Assembly (NCBI GenBank): GCA_031555735.1
Contig: JAVBUE010000053.1
Span: 1 to 7,239, forward strand
Direction of reading: 5' to 3'
Length of the DNA stretch: 7,239 bases
From: JAJDIA01 sp031555735
GTDB lineage: Bacteria; Bacteroidota; Bacteroidia; Bacteroidales; Tannerellaceae
The position numbers and the translations under genes are program-made. The notes under the pieces were generated by a model, which saw only the letters and a list, made by a program, of their open reading frames with translations, was not told where the DNA came from and ran no database searches. Position 1 is the stretch's first letter; each line of letters begins with the position of its first letter. Below, one piece after another: positions 1-6,819 of the stretch.

Positions 1-1
1 C

Positions 2-751
2 GGTAAACAACGGGAGGATATGGATACATTTGAGCTTGAACGGGGAGATGCATTTGATACGGTAAAGACAAGTACCAAGACATTGCGCCATGCTGAAACA
101 AGCCAGATTAAATATGATTTGGTGGGTAAGGTGGCAGAAGGAACAACACTTACACGTAGAACAACGGCTTCCATTCTGCAACAGTTGGATCCGGCACGAT
201 TGATCATGTTCAAATACAATCCCGAAGAGTTTATTTCTAAAGTGATCAAGCTGATCAAAGAGCAGAAGGCGACAATGATTGTGGAGCATATCTCATATAA
301 TCAATTGGACGGTGGCTATGATACCGCTATTTTTACTGCTGATAAACATTCGCATAGTTTGGATAAAGCGTTTAAAACGAAAAGGCATATTCAGGATTAT
401 GTATTTACGGATGGCAGTGCAGCGTATAGTGTGGAAAGACGATTTGCCGAAAATTTGGATAATGCAGACGAAGTATGCGTATATGCTAAACTTCCGAAAG
501 GTTTTGCCATTCCTACGCCGGTAGGTAATTACTCACCCGACTGGGCCATAGCGTTCAACGAAGGCGCAGTAAAACACATCTTTTTTGTGGCTGAAACAAA
601 GGGGACAATGGATTCCCTCCAATTACGCCCCATTGAACAAGCCAAAATTGCCTGCGCAAAGAAGTTGTTCAACGAACTATCTACCACCAAGGTGAAGTAC
701 CACGATGTAGATAGTTACCAGAGTTTACTGGCGATTATGGAGGTGTTGTAA
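2..751 (+). CDS. res: Type III restriction enzyme Res subunit, C-terminal part (5' truncated by window edge)
   Basis: This is the C-terminal part of the helicase/nuclease subunit of a type III restriction-modification system. Res acts with the Mod methyltransferase to cleave unmethylated DNA after ATP-dependent communication along the DNA. The frame is open to the left edge, so the ATG at position 20 is probably an internal methionine and the SF2 helicase domain lies upstream. Counting from that ATG, a PD-(D/E)XK nuclease core is visible: a helix with SVERRF (137-142), then SPDWAI with Asp174, then AETKG with Glu192 and Lys194. The spacing and the final helical segment fit type III Res C-termini, and the TAA at 749-751 is a natural end. 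No mod gene is visible; it is expected upstream. Sampled lines are about 38-50% GC, lower than the genes downstream, which fits a horizontally acquired defence locus. I am fairly sure of the family, but the activity of the complete enzyme cannot be judged here. Confidence 0.85.
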   Translation, partial: GKQREDMDTFELERGDAFDTVKTSTKTLRHAETSQIKYDLVGKVAEGTTLTRRTTASILQQLDPARLIMFKYNPEEFISKVIKLIKEQKATMIVEHISYNQLDGGYDTAIFTADKHSHSLDKAFKTKRHIQDYVFTDGSAAYSVERRFAENLDNADEVCVYAKLPKGFAIPTPVGNYSPDWAIAFNEGAVKHIFFVAETKGTMDSLQLRPIEQAKIACAKKLFNELSTTKVKYHDVDSYQSLLAIMEVL

Positions 752-840
752 AGCATGAACGAGATACAATAAGTGATCTAAGGAAAATTCATTACGAGAA
801 CTACATTTCAGATTTTTACAAAGAAATAAAACGGATATAA
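715..840 (+). pseudogene. Possible coding remnant just after res, no start codon
   Basis: A frame different from res stays open from after a TAG at 712-714 to the TAA at 838-840. Its last third reads SDLRKIHYENYISDFYKEIKRI-like text (772-837), rich in charged and aromatic residues, which looks more like protein than noise. There is no ATG, GTG or TTG start in this frame, so it cannot be an ordinary gene. It could be the tail of a decayed gene, or an alternative res C-terminus reached by a -1 frameshift, or chance in AT-rich sequence. I cannot match it to a family. Confidence is low. Confidence 0.15.
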
Positions 841-867
841 GGCAATTAATATGAGATTGGCCTCCCC

Positions 868-945
868 GTGACATCCCCCCTCATGTCACACTTATTCCCG
901 TCTCCAAGCGGCCGTGACATGTGACATCAACAAAAGGAAGAGGGG
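868..945. repeat. Cluster of GTGACAT words with overlapping inverted-repeat potential
   Basis: GTGACAT occurs at 868-874, 914-920 and 921-927 (the last two in direct tandem), and its reverse complement ATGTCAC at 883-889. Two exclusive stems are possible: 868-874 with 883-889 (7 bp, 8-base loop), or 883-890 with 920-927 (8 bp). The second can be extended by CCCCTC at 877-882 pairing with GAGGGG at 940-945, leaving a 12-base bulge. There is no T run directly after it, so a terminator role is uncertain. Alternatives are a regulator binding site, a dispersed intergenic repeat, or a scar at the edge of the restriction locus. Confidence 0.55.
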
Positions 946-970
946 CTGAGGAGAGGAGGCACACACACGA

Positions 971-1000
971 TTTGTTATACCTTCATGCTATTTAACTTTT
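971..1000 (+). promoter_or_regulatory. Putative Bacteroidetes-type promoter for the ABC export operon
   Basis: TTTG at 971-974 is followed after 18 bases by TAACTTTT at 993-1000. The known Bacteroidetes primary-sigma consensus is TTTG, roughly 19-21 bases, then TAnnTTTG. The match is seven of eight in the -7 box with a spacer one base short. Transcription would begin near 1005-1010 and give a leader of about 55 bases before the ATPase ATG. It is the best promoter candidate in the gap. Confidence 0.5.
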
Positions 1001-1006
1001 TTTATA

Positions 1007-1032
1007 CGTAGTGTAACCTACGAAAGCACTAC
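1007..1032 (+). promoter_or_regulatory. Leader with two mutually exclusive short hairpins
   Basis: CGTAG (1007-1011) can pair with CTACG (1018-1022) around a 6-base loop. Overlapping it, GTAGTGT (1008-1014) can pair with GCACTAC (1026-1032), with one G-U pair and an 11-base loop. They lie at or just after the predicted transcription start. The stems are short and may be chance, or part of an operator dyad. No riboswitch family is recognisable. Confidence 0.2.
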
Positions 1033-1061
1033 ATTAGAGCCGCAAATACGAATGCCTCTAT

Positions 1062-1955
1062 ATGAGCATATCCATCAAAGGTTTACATAAAGTTTATCCG
1101 AACGGAAACCACGCGTTAAAAGACATCAACCTGGAGATACCCACCGGGATGTTCGGCTTATTAGGGCCGAACGGGGCGGGCAAGTCCACCCTGATGCGTA
1201 TCCTGGTGGCATTGATGGAGCCTTCTTCCGGCGAGGTGGATATCTTCGGATACGACCTGCTGAAACACCGGAAGGAAATTCGTTCCATCCTCGGCTACCT
1301 CCCCCAGGATTTCCGGTTCTTCGCCAAGTATAAAACGTATGAGTTTCTTGATTATGCCGCCCGCCTGTCGGGGATGACCCACGGCCGACAGCGCAAGCAG
1401 GCGGTGGACACGATGCTGGAAAGCGTCGGGCTGTTCGACGTGCGCGAACGGTATGCCAACAAACTGTCGGGCGGGATGAAACGCCGCCTCGGCATCGCGC
1501 AGGCGCTGATCCACAATCCGAAGGTGATTATCGTGGATGAACCGACCACCGGCCTCGACCCCGAGGAACGGATCCGCTTCCGTAACCTACTGTCGGACGT
1601 GAGCGAGAAAGGCGTAACCATCATCCTCTCCACCCATATCGTGGGCGATATCTCCAGCTCGTGCAAACATATGGCGCTGATGAACCGCGGGGAGGTGTCT
1701 TTTTGCGGTTCGCCCGAAGAGATGTTACGCCGCGCCGAAGGTAAGGTGTGGAAGATCCGGCTGACCGGCGAAGACCTGCACAAGGTGGATGCCCGCTATC
1801 CGGTGATCTCCACCATCCCGTCAGGCACTGGCTGGGAGGTGCAGGTGGTGGCCGACGAAGTGACGGGCTTCGACGCCGAACCGTTCCCGCCCAACCTCGA
1901 ACACGCCTACGTATATTATATGGAAGAGAAGTTGAACCAGTGGACAAACGATTAA
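1062..1955 (+). CDS. ABC transporter ATP-binding protein (NatA/EcsA/CcmA-like)
   Basis: This is a cytoplasmic ATPase that powers the ABC-2 type permease encoded 12 bases downstream. The 297-residue protein has a complete nucleotide-binding domain: Walker A GPNGAGKST (35-43), Q-loop in YLPQDF (Gln82), signature LSGGM (135-139), Walker B VIIVDEP (155-161) with catalytic Glu160, D-loop GLDP (164-167) and switch His192. All key residues are present, so it should be active. The last 70 or so residues form a C-terminal extension of the kind seen in exporter ATPases of this group. The ATG is the first in frame after the promoter, and the conserved beta-strand ISIKGLHKVY begins at once, which supports this start. 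No Shine-Dalgarno sequence is apparent, as is common in Bacteroidetes. It is the first gene of the operon. The substrate cannot be deduced from the ATPase alone. Confidence 0.93.
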   Translation: MSISIKGLHKVYPNGNHALKDINLEIPTGMFGLLGPNGAGKSTLMRILVALMEPSSGEVDIFGYDLLKHRKEIRSILGYLPQDFRFFAKYKTYEFLDYAARLSGMTHGRQRKQAVDTMLESVGLFDVRERYANKLSGGMKRRLGIAQALIHNPKVIIVDEPTTGLDPEERIRFRNLLSDVSEKGVTIILSTHIVGDISSSCKHMALMNRGEVSFCGSPEEMLRRAEGKVWKIRLTGEDLHKVDARYPVISTIPSGTGWEVQVVADEVTGFDAEPFPPNLEHAYVYYMEEKLNQWTND

Positions 1956-1967
1956 TCCCTATATCCT

Positions 1968-4900
1968 ATGTCATTTATCCGGAATATACGATCGGTAGCG
2001 GTTTATGAAAGCAAGATCCTCCTCAGGAGCTGGTTCTTCCGGATATTCTCCCTCATGGCGCTCTTTTTCCTGACGGTGTTCAATGCGGTGGTACTCTTTG
2101 GCGACGACGGTGGCAACTGGCCATTCAAAGCCATCGCCTCCAATTTGCCTTACGTATCCCTGCTGCTGCTGAATACCGGACAGGCGGTGATCGCCATCTT
2201 CCTCGCTTCCGATTTCGTGAAGCGCGACCGCAAGCTCGACACCTCCGAGGTATTTTATGTCCGTCCCCTGAGCAACGGCGAATATGTGTTCGGCAAGATT
2301 TGGGGGAACCTGCGGGTTTTCATCCTCCTGAACCTGGTGGTGATGGGGATGGTGTGCCTCTTTACCCTGATATCGCCGGAGGTGACAACCGAATGGAAGT
2401 CGTTCCTCCTGTACTTCCTGATTATCTGCGTCCCGACGCTGGTCTATATCATCGGCCTGTCGATCTTCCTGATGTCTGTCTTGAAGAACCAGGCGCTTAC
2501 GTTCGTGATCCTGCTTGGCTACATCGGCCTGACGGTGTTCTACATTGGGAGCAAGTTCTATTTCGTATTCGATTACATGGCCTATAGCCTCCCGCTGATG
2601 AAATCGTCGATCGTCGGGATGGTGAACTACGAGACGGTGCTCATCCACCGGGCGATCTACCTGTTTGCCGGGCTGGCGTTTATCTGCTTCACGGTAGTGC
2701 TGTTCAGTCGGTTGCCGAACAACCGGCGCAGCAATTACGGATGGATCTTTACCGGCATCTGCTTCCTGGCGCTGACGATAGGCTGCGCGTATAAACATGT
2801 GGACACGATCCTCGGCATCGAGAGCAGGCGCGCTTTGTATGTGGAGGTGAACAATACCTACGCCGGTACGCCCCGGATGGTGATCGACCGGTACGACCTC
2901 TCCGTCGCCCAGGAACCCGGACGGCTCACGGTGGACGCCCGGCTGACGGGCGTGGCTCTCGAAGCCTCTCCCTCTTTTACCTTCTGCCTGAACCCCGGGC
3001 TGGAAGTGACGGGAGTCGGCGAAGGAGGACAGGTCGCCTCCTTCACCCGTGACCATCAGATCCTCCGGGTGGATTTCGGACGGACGGTGGAGAAAGGCGA
3101 TTCACTCACCTTTACGATCCGGTATGGCGGAGTGGTGGACGACTCCTTCTGTTACTTAGACATAGCTGATGAGGTGATCCAACTGGAAAACCGGGATGAG
3201 CTCCTCAACATCGCGAAAAAATATTGCTTCCAGCAAGACAACTATGTATTGCTCATCCCTGAAGCTTACTGGTACCCGCGACCGGGAACGGGATACAGCG
3301 ACCGGAACCCGGACTGGCTACAGACCTATTTCAGCCGGTTCGACCTGCGGGTGAAAACCCTGCCCGGGCTACAGGCGCTGTCGCAGGGAGAAGGGGTGGA
3401 AGAAGCCGACGGCTCGCTGGCGTTCTCCGCCGGCTATCCCATGCAGGGCGCTTCACTGATCATCGGTGACTACCAGCGGAAACAGATCGTGGTGGACAGT
3501 ACACAATACAACCTGTGGTATATCGACGGGCACGACTATTTCTCGGCCGAATTGGACACTATCCGGGATACCATCCCGGCGCTGATCCGCGATTTCCGGC
3601 AAAACCTGGAACGGACATTCAAGCTGGAGTATCCCTTCAGCCGGTTTAGCGTTGTGGAAGTGCCCGCCCCCTTCTTCTCCTACGCCAGAGCCTGGACACA
3701 GGCACAGGAGACCATGCAGCCGGAGATGGTGCTCTTCCCCGAAAAAGCATGGCTCTACAACGAAGCGGATGTCCGCAAGCGTTGGAAAGACCACATCCGC
3801 TGGGCGGGATACAGCGACCGCTCGATGGACGAGAGCGAGGCCAAAGTGCAGGTATTCAACGATGTGATCGGCCTGTTCCGGCGGGAAGAGGGCAGACGCC
3901 AGTTTTCCGAAGGCGAGCGCGGACGTACCCGTATCACCACCAACGCGAACCCGATATACGTCTTTCCGCAGTTCTATAATTTCCGGTACAACATCTTTTC
4001 GCCCCAATGGACGGTAGCCAACCGGGTGGTGGAGCTTTACCTCCAGGAAAAGCAGGACAACGCCGGGTGGGAACGGGAGGTCAACGGTATCTCCAACAAC
4101 GAGAAAGCCTCCCTGCTGTTGGAGAACCATACGTTCAAGGAGCTGCTGTCGAAGAGCGACTATATTGATATCATGGACAATATGATCAGCCTCGAAGCGG
4201 CGGATCTGTTTGCCGAAGCGGAAATCGACCGGGGTGTACTGGCTTTCCGGGATTCGGTGTATAGCGTCCTTTCCCGCAATACGTTCCGGAACATCCGGTT
4301 CGAAACGTTGCTGGATACGTTGGAAAATATCAGCGGAGCGGCCATCACATCCCGGTTGGAACGGTGGGCGAAGCCTCATCCCCTGCCCTATTATACGATC
4401 CGGAACACGGAGGTGGCGCATGTGACCAACAAAGGGATGGAGCATTATGTCCTCTCCCTGACGGTCGCCAACGAGTCTGCCATCGACGGCATCGTCCAGG
4501 TGACGATCCAGGTGGGCAGCGGTCGTGACCAGCTTCCCGATCCGAAAACTAAACGGAAGATCAGTATCGCGGCAGGGCAAAGCCGTAAACTGGTATCCGT
4601 ATGGGACGAGATGCCGCGCGAGGTACAGATCAGCACACTGATATCCAAGAACCTCCCGAACCTCCTCACCTTCCCGATACGGAACGTGATCGAACAGAAA
4701 GGGCAGGCGGTAGCTGCAGAGGGTGATTTTATCGTCCCCCCCTTTACACCGAACCTCGCCGAAGAGGTGATCGTGGACAACGAAGACACGCTGCTGTTCT
4801 CCCTCTCGAAACCGGCGGTGTATGGCCTGCTCCCGCAATGGCTCGACAAGGTGGAAGAGACGCCATTCGCCTACGCCGGCGTATCGCCCTGGCGACCTCC

Positions 4901-5282
4901 CCTGCAGTGGACGGCCACCACCAATTCGGGGTATTACGGTACGCATACCCGTTCGGCCTATGTGATCCGGAAAGGCGATGGCAGCCAGTGGGCGAAATGG
5001 AAAGTGCCTGTCCCCTCGCCCGGCTATTACGGGGTGTACTACTGGCCGTTTAATGCCGAGATGCGTGGCGACCGCCGCCGCGACAATGCCGAATACCATT
5101 TCAAGGTAGAATACGGCAACGAAACGGAAGATGCCTATATGGAATTAAAACGGTCGGATGAAGACTGGGTGCAGATCGGGATGTATTATTTCGATACCGA
5201 CACCATCGTCGTCACGCTGACCAACAAATGCGAGCTGCGTACGATCACCGCCGACGCCGTCCGCATCGTGAAGAGACAATAA
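1968..5282 (+). CDS. ABC-2 type permease fused to a periplasmic M1-peptidase-like region and a golvesin/xanthan-lyase-like C-terminal domain
   Basis: This is the inner-membrane partner of the ATPase encoded just upstream. Residues 1-280 contain about seven hydrophobic segments (roughly 22-44, 60-80, 115-136, 145-170, 176-201, 227-247, 257-275), the ABC-2 permease part; the motif DTSEVFYVRPLSNGEYVFGK (91-110) is typical of Bacteroidetes members. Residues about 285-880 are a large soluble part, predicted periplasmic, recalling the M1-aminopeptidase-like half of 'ABC permease/M1 peptidase' proteins (for example FSVVEVPAPFFSYAR, 560-574). No HEXXH motif occurs anywhere; only His609 and His721 lie between 540 and 760, so peptidase activity is unlikely. 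Residues about 930-1102 resemble the golvesin/xanthan-lyase C-terminal domain: VDNED (936-940), NSGYYG (986-991), RSAYV, WAKWKVPVPSPGYYGVYYW (1008-1026) and a closing ITADAVRIV (1093-1101). Such domains are thought to bind glycans. No Shine-Dalgarno sequence precedes the ATG. Confidence is high for the permease and moderate for the two soluble domains. Confidence 0.85.
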   Translation: MSFIRNIRSVAVYESKILLRSWFFRIFSLMALFFLTVFNAVVLFGDDGGNWPFKAIASNLPYVSLLLLNTGQAVIAIFLASDFVKRDRKLDTSEVFYVRPLSNGEYVFGKIWGNLRVFILLNLVVMGMVCLFTLISPEVTTEWKSFLLYFLIICVPTLVYIIGLSIFLMSVLKNQALTFVILLGYIGLTVFYIGSKFYFVFDYMAYSLPLMKSSIVGMVNYETVLIHRAIYLFAGLAFICFTVVLFSRLPNNRRSNYGWIFTGICFLALTIGCAYKHVDTILGIESRRALYVEVNNTYAGTPRMVIDRYDLSVAQEPGRLTVDARLTGVALEASPSFTFCLNPGLEVTGVGEGGQVASFTRDHQILRVDFGRTVEKGDSLTFTIRYGGVVDDSFCYLDIADEVIQLENRDELLNIAKKYCFQQDNYVLLIPEAYWYPRPGTGYSDRNPDWLQTYFSRFDLRVKTLPGLQALSQGEGVEEADGSLAFSAGYPMQGASLIIGDYQRKQIVVDSTQYNLWYIDGHDYFSAELDTIRDTIPALIRDFRQNLERTFKLEYPFSRFSVVEVPAPFFSYARAWTQAQETMQPEMVLFPEKAWLYNEADVRKRWKDHIRWAGYSDRSMDESEAKVQVFNDVIGLFRREEGRRQFSEGERGRTRITTNANPIYVFPQFYNFRYNIFSPQWTVANRVVELYLQEKQDNAGWEREVNGISNNEKASLLLENHTFKELLSKSDYIDIMDNMISLEAADLFAEAEIDRGVLAFRDSVYSVLSRNTFRNIRFETLLDTLENISGAAITSRLERWAKPHPLPYYTIRNTEVAHVTNKGMEHYVLSLTVANESAIDGIVQVTIQVGSGRDQLPDPKTKRKISIAAGQSRKLVSVWDEMPREVQISTLISKNLPNLLTFPIRNVIEQKGQAVAAEGDFIVPPFTPNLAEEVIVDNEDTLLFSLSKPAVYGLLPQWLDKVEETPFAYAGVSPWRPPLQWTATTNSGYYGTHTRSAYVIRKGDGSQWAKWKVPVPSPGYYGVYYWPFNAEMRGDRRRDNAEYHFKVEYGNETEDAYMELKRSDEDWVQIGMYYFDTDTIVVTLTNKCELRTITADAVRIVKRQ

Positions 5283-5299
5283 GCATGCAAGAATACCTA

Positions 5300-5318
5300 T
5301 ATTATATAATGTATAATA
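5300..5318. repeat. AT-only inverted repeat in the permease-tolC gap
   Basis: TATTATA (5300-5306) and TATAATA (5312-5318) form a perfect 7-bp inverted repeat around a 5-base loop in the 40-base gap. The stem contains only A-T pairs and is weak as RNA. It could keep the start of the channel gene accessible or be a minor operator, but an AT-rich spacer in otherwise GC-rich DNA may be enough to explain it. There is no sign that it terminates transcription. Confidence 0.25.
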
Positions 5319-5322
5319 CCAT

Positions 5323-6813
5323 ATGCGACGAAAATTACCGGTACTAAAGAAGAAGCTGCTGTTCGTAGCGATGTTGCTCGGCACGGTTTCCATCGCCCAC
5401 AGCCAACAGGTGCTCACTATGGAGGCGGCGATGGAGATTGCCTCGGAAAACAGTCCCACCCTGCGGCGTTCGTACATGAACCTCGAACGATACCAGCAGA
5501 TGCTGATCGCCCAACGGGCCTCGTTGAAGTCGAAGTTCTCGCTGAACCTCAGCCCATTCGGTTATTCGAAAAACAGGCGGTTCGACAACCGTTTCTCGGA
5601 ATGGTACACGAATGAGACACTGACGTCGAGCGGTACCTTCCGGGTGGATCAGCCAATCCTGCTGACCGACGGGGTGATCTCACTGATCAACACCTTCGGA
5701 TGGCAGAACAACGATTCGTATATGGACGGGGTAAAGAACAGCAACAAAGCCTATAGCAACGACCTCTACCTGCAACTCTCCCAGCCGGTGTTCACCTACA
5801 ACACCCGCAAGATGGAGCTGCGCCGGATCGAATACGACCTGGAGAATGCCAATATCAGTTACGCCCTGCAACGCCTGGATACGGAGCGGCAGATCACCAA
5901 CCAGTTCTACTCGCTCTTCATGGCGCAAAGCAACCTGGAGATCAGCCGCGATGAACTGGCGAACGCCCAACAGAGCCATGAGATCATCCGGAATAAGGTG
6001 GAAGCCGACCTCGCCGCCAAAGACGAGCTGTTCCAGGCGGAACTGAACCTGTCCACCGCCCGTTCGACGGTGGAAGAGCGGCAGGTGTCGCTGGCCAATG
6101 CGAAAGAGCAACTGAACCGGACATTGGGCATCGACCTCAAACAGGATATCACGGTAGTGGCCGACGTGCATGTAACCCCCACAAACGTGGATCTGGACAA
6201 GGCCGTCACCCATGCCCTGGGCTCACGCCTCGAACTGCGCCAGCGGGAGATCGAGAGCGATGAACTGGGTTTCGAGCTGACGCGCGTGAAGGCGCTGAAC
6301 GAGTTCAAAGGGGATATCTCGCTGTCGTTCGGATTCATGGGCGACAACCCCGAGCTGGGAAAGGTGTATAATAACCCCACCCAGAACCCGCGTATCGCCA
6401 TCACCTTTGCCGTGCCGATCTTCGACTGGGGAGAAAAGAAGGCGCGGATCAAGGCGCAGAAGATCGCCCAGGACATCAACCGCATGGAGCAGCAGGAAGA
6501 CCGCATCGGTATCGAAATGGATATCCGGCAGGTATGGCGCAGCCTGGAAAACCTCAAGACACAGATCCGTCTGGCCGAGCAGAATGTGACGAACGCGCAA
6601 CAGACATACGACCTGAACCTCATCCGTTACCGCGAAGGGGATATCACCGGTATGGATATGAACCAGTTCCAGACGCAGTTGTCCAATAAGAAGATCGCCT
6701 ATTCGCAGGCGCTGATCAATTACAAGATCGAACTGCTGAACATGAAGATCCTTTCCCTCTTTGATTTTGAGAAGAACACACCGGTAGTCCCATTAAATAA
6801 CATCATACAATAA
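5323..6813 (+). CDS. TolC-family outer-membrane efflux protein
   Basis: This is the predicted outer-membrane channel of the export system; TolC proteins form trimers with a beta-barrel and a long periplasmic alpha-helical tunnel. The 496-residue length fits the family. A signal peptide is clear: basic RRK and KKK residues, hydrophobic LLFVAMLLGTVSIA, and a likely cleavage after AHS (residue 27). The mature start, VLTMEAAMEIASENSPTLRR (30-49), is the classic first TolC helix. Two repeated halves follow: beta-strand-like segments around QPILL (110-114) and QLSQPVF (141-147) with coiled-coil helices to about 270, then DISLSFGFMG (331-340) and ITFAVPIFDWGEKKARI (370-386), with helices to about 475. 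The signal peptide fixes this start; the ATG at 5309 is out of frame. The gene follows the permease by 40 bases and precedes the adaptor by 6, so co-transcription is likely. Transported compounds cannot be predicted. Confidence 0.93.
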   Translation: MRRKLPVLKKKLLFVAMLLGTVSIAHSQQVLTMEAAMEIASENSPTLRRSYMNLERYQQMLIAQRASLKSKFSLNLSPFGYSKNRRFDNRFSEWYTNETLTSSGTFRVDQPILLTDGVISLINTFGWQNNDSYMDGVKNSNKAYSNDLYLQLSQPVFTYNTRKMELRRIEYDLENANISYALQRLDTERQITNQFYSLFMAQSNLEISRDELANAQQSHEIIRNKVEADLAAKDELFQAELNLSTARSTVEERQVSLANAKEQLNRTLGIDLKQDITVVADVHVTPTNVDLDKAVTHALGSRLELRQREIESDELGFELTRVKALNEFKGDISLSFGFMGDNPELGKVYNNPTQNPRIAITFAVPIFDWGEKKARIKAQKIAQDINRMEQQEDRIGIEMDIRQVWRSLENLKTQIRLAEQNVTNAQQTYDLNLIRYREGDITGMDMNQFQTQLSNKKIAYSQALINYKIELLNMKILSLFDFEKNTPVVPLNNIIQ

Positions 6814-6819
6814 GTCATC

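Larger units (their letters stand above)
752..1061. other. 310-base intergenic region between the restriction gene and the ABC operon
   Basis: I see no convincing protein-coding gene on either strand. The left third is AT-rich and contains the reading-frame fragment described at 715-840. The middle (861-959) holds C-rich and purine-rich stretches and the GTGACAT words. The right third contains a promoter-like element and a short leader before the ATPase ATG. No classical terminator (GC-rich hairpin followed directly by a T run) is evident after res. The T run at 997-1003 has no strong stem before it and fits better as part of the promoter. Confidence 0.7.

Noticed and set aside
279..524. An 81-codon overlapping frame on the + strand within res
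   Set aside because: It lies entirely inside the res reading frame, which carries the nuclease motifs; it has no supporting motif of its own.
755..772. ATG-initiated five-codon ORF directly after the res stop
   Set aside because: Too short to support as a gene; the downstream coding-like text is in another frame.
991..1003. T run as an intrinsic terminator for res
   Set aside because: No GC-rich stem immediately precedes it, and the same bases form the -7 part of a promoter-like element.
1052..1090. A 12-codon upstream ORF overlapping the ATPase start
   Set aside because: It is out of frame, very short, has no ribosome-binding site, and shows no leader-peptide feature such as a codon run.
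3453..5099. A 548-codon open frame on the - strand inside the permease gene, and a 361-codon one at 1971-3056
   Set aside because: Both are antisense to a well-supported gene in GC-rich DNA, where stops on the opposite strand are rare. Their translations are rich in His, Arg and Pro and show no recognisable domain.
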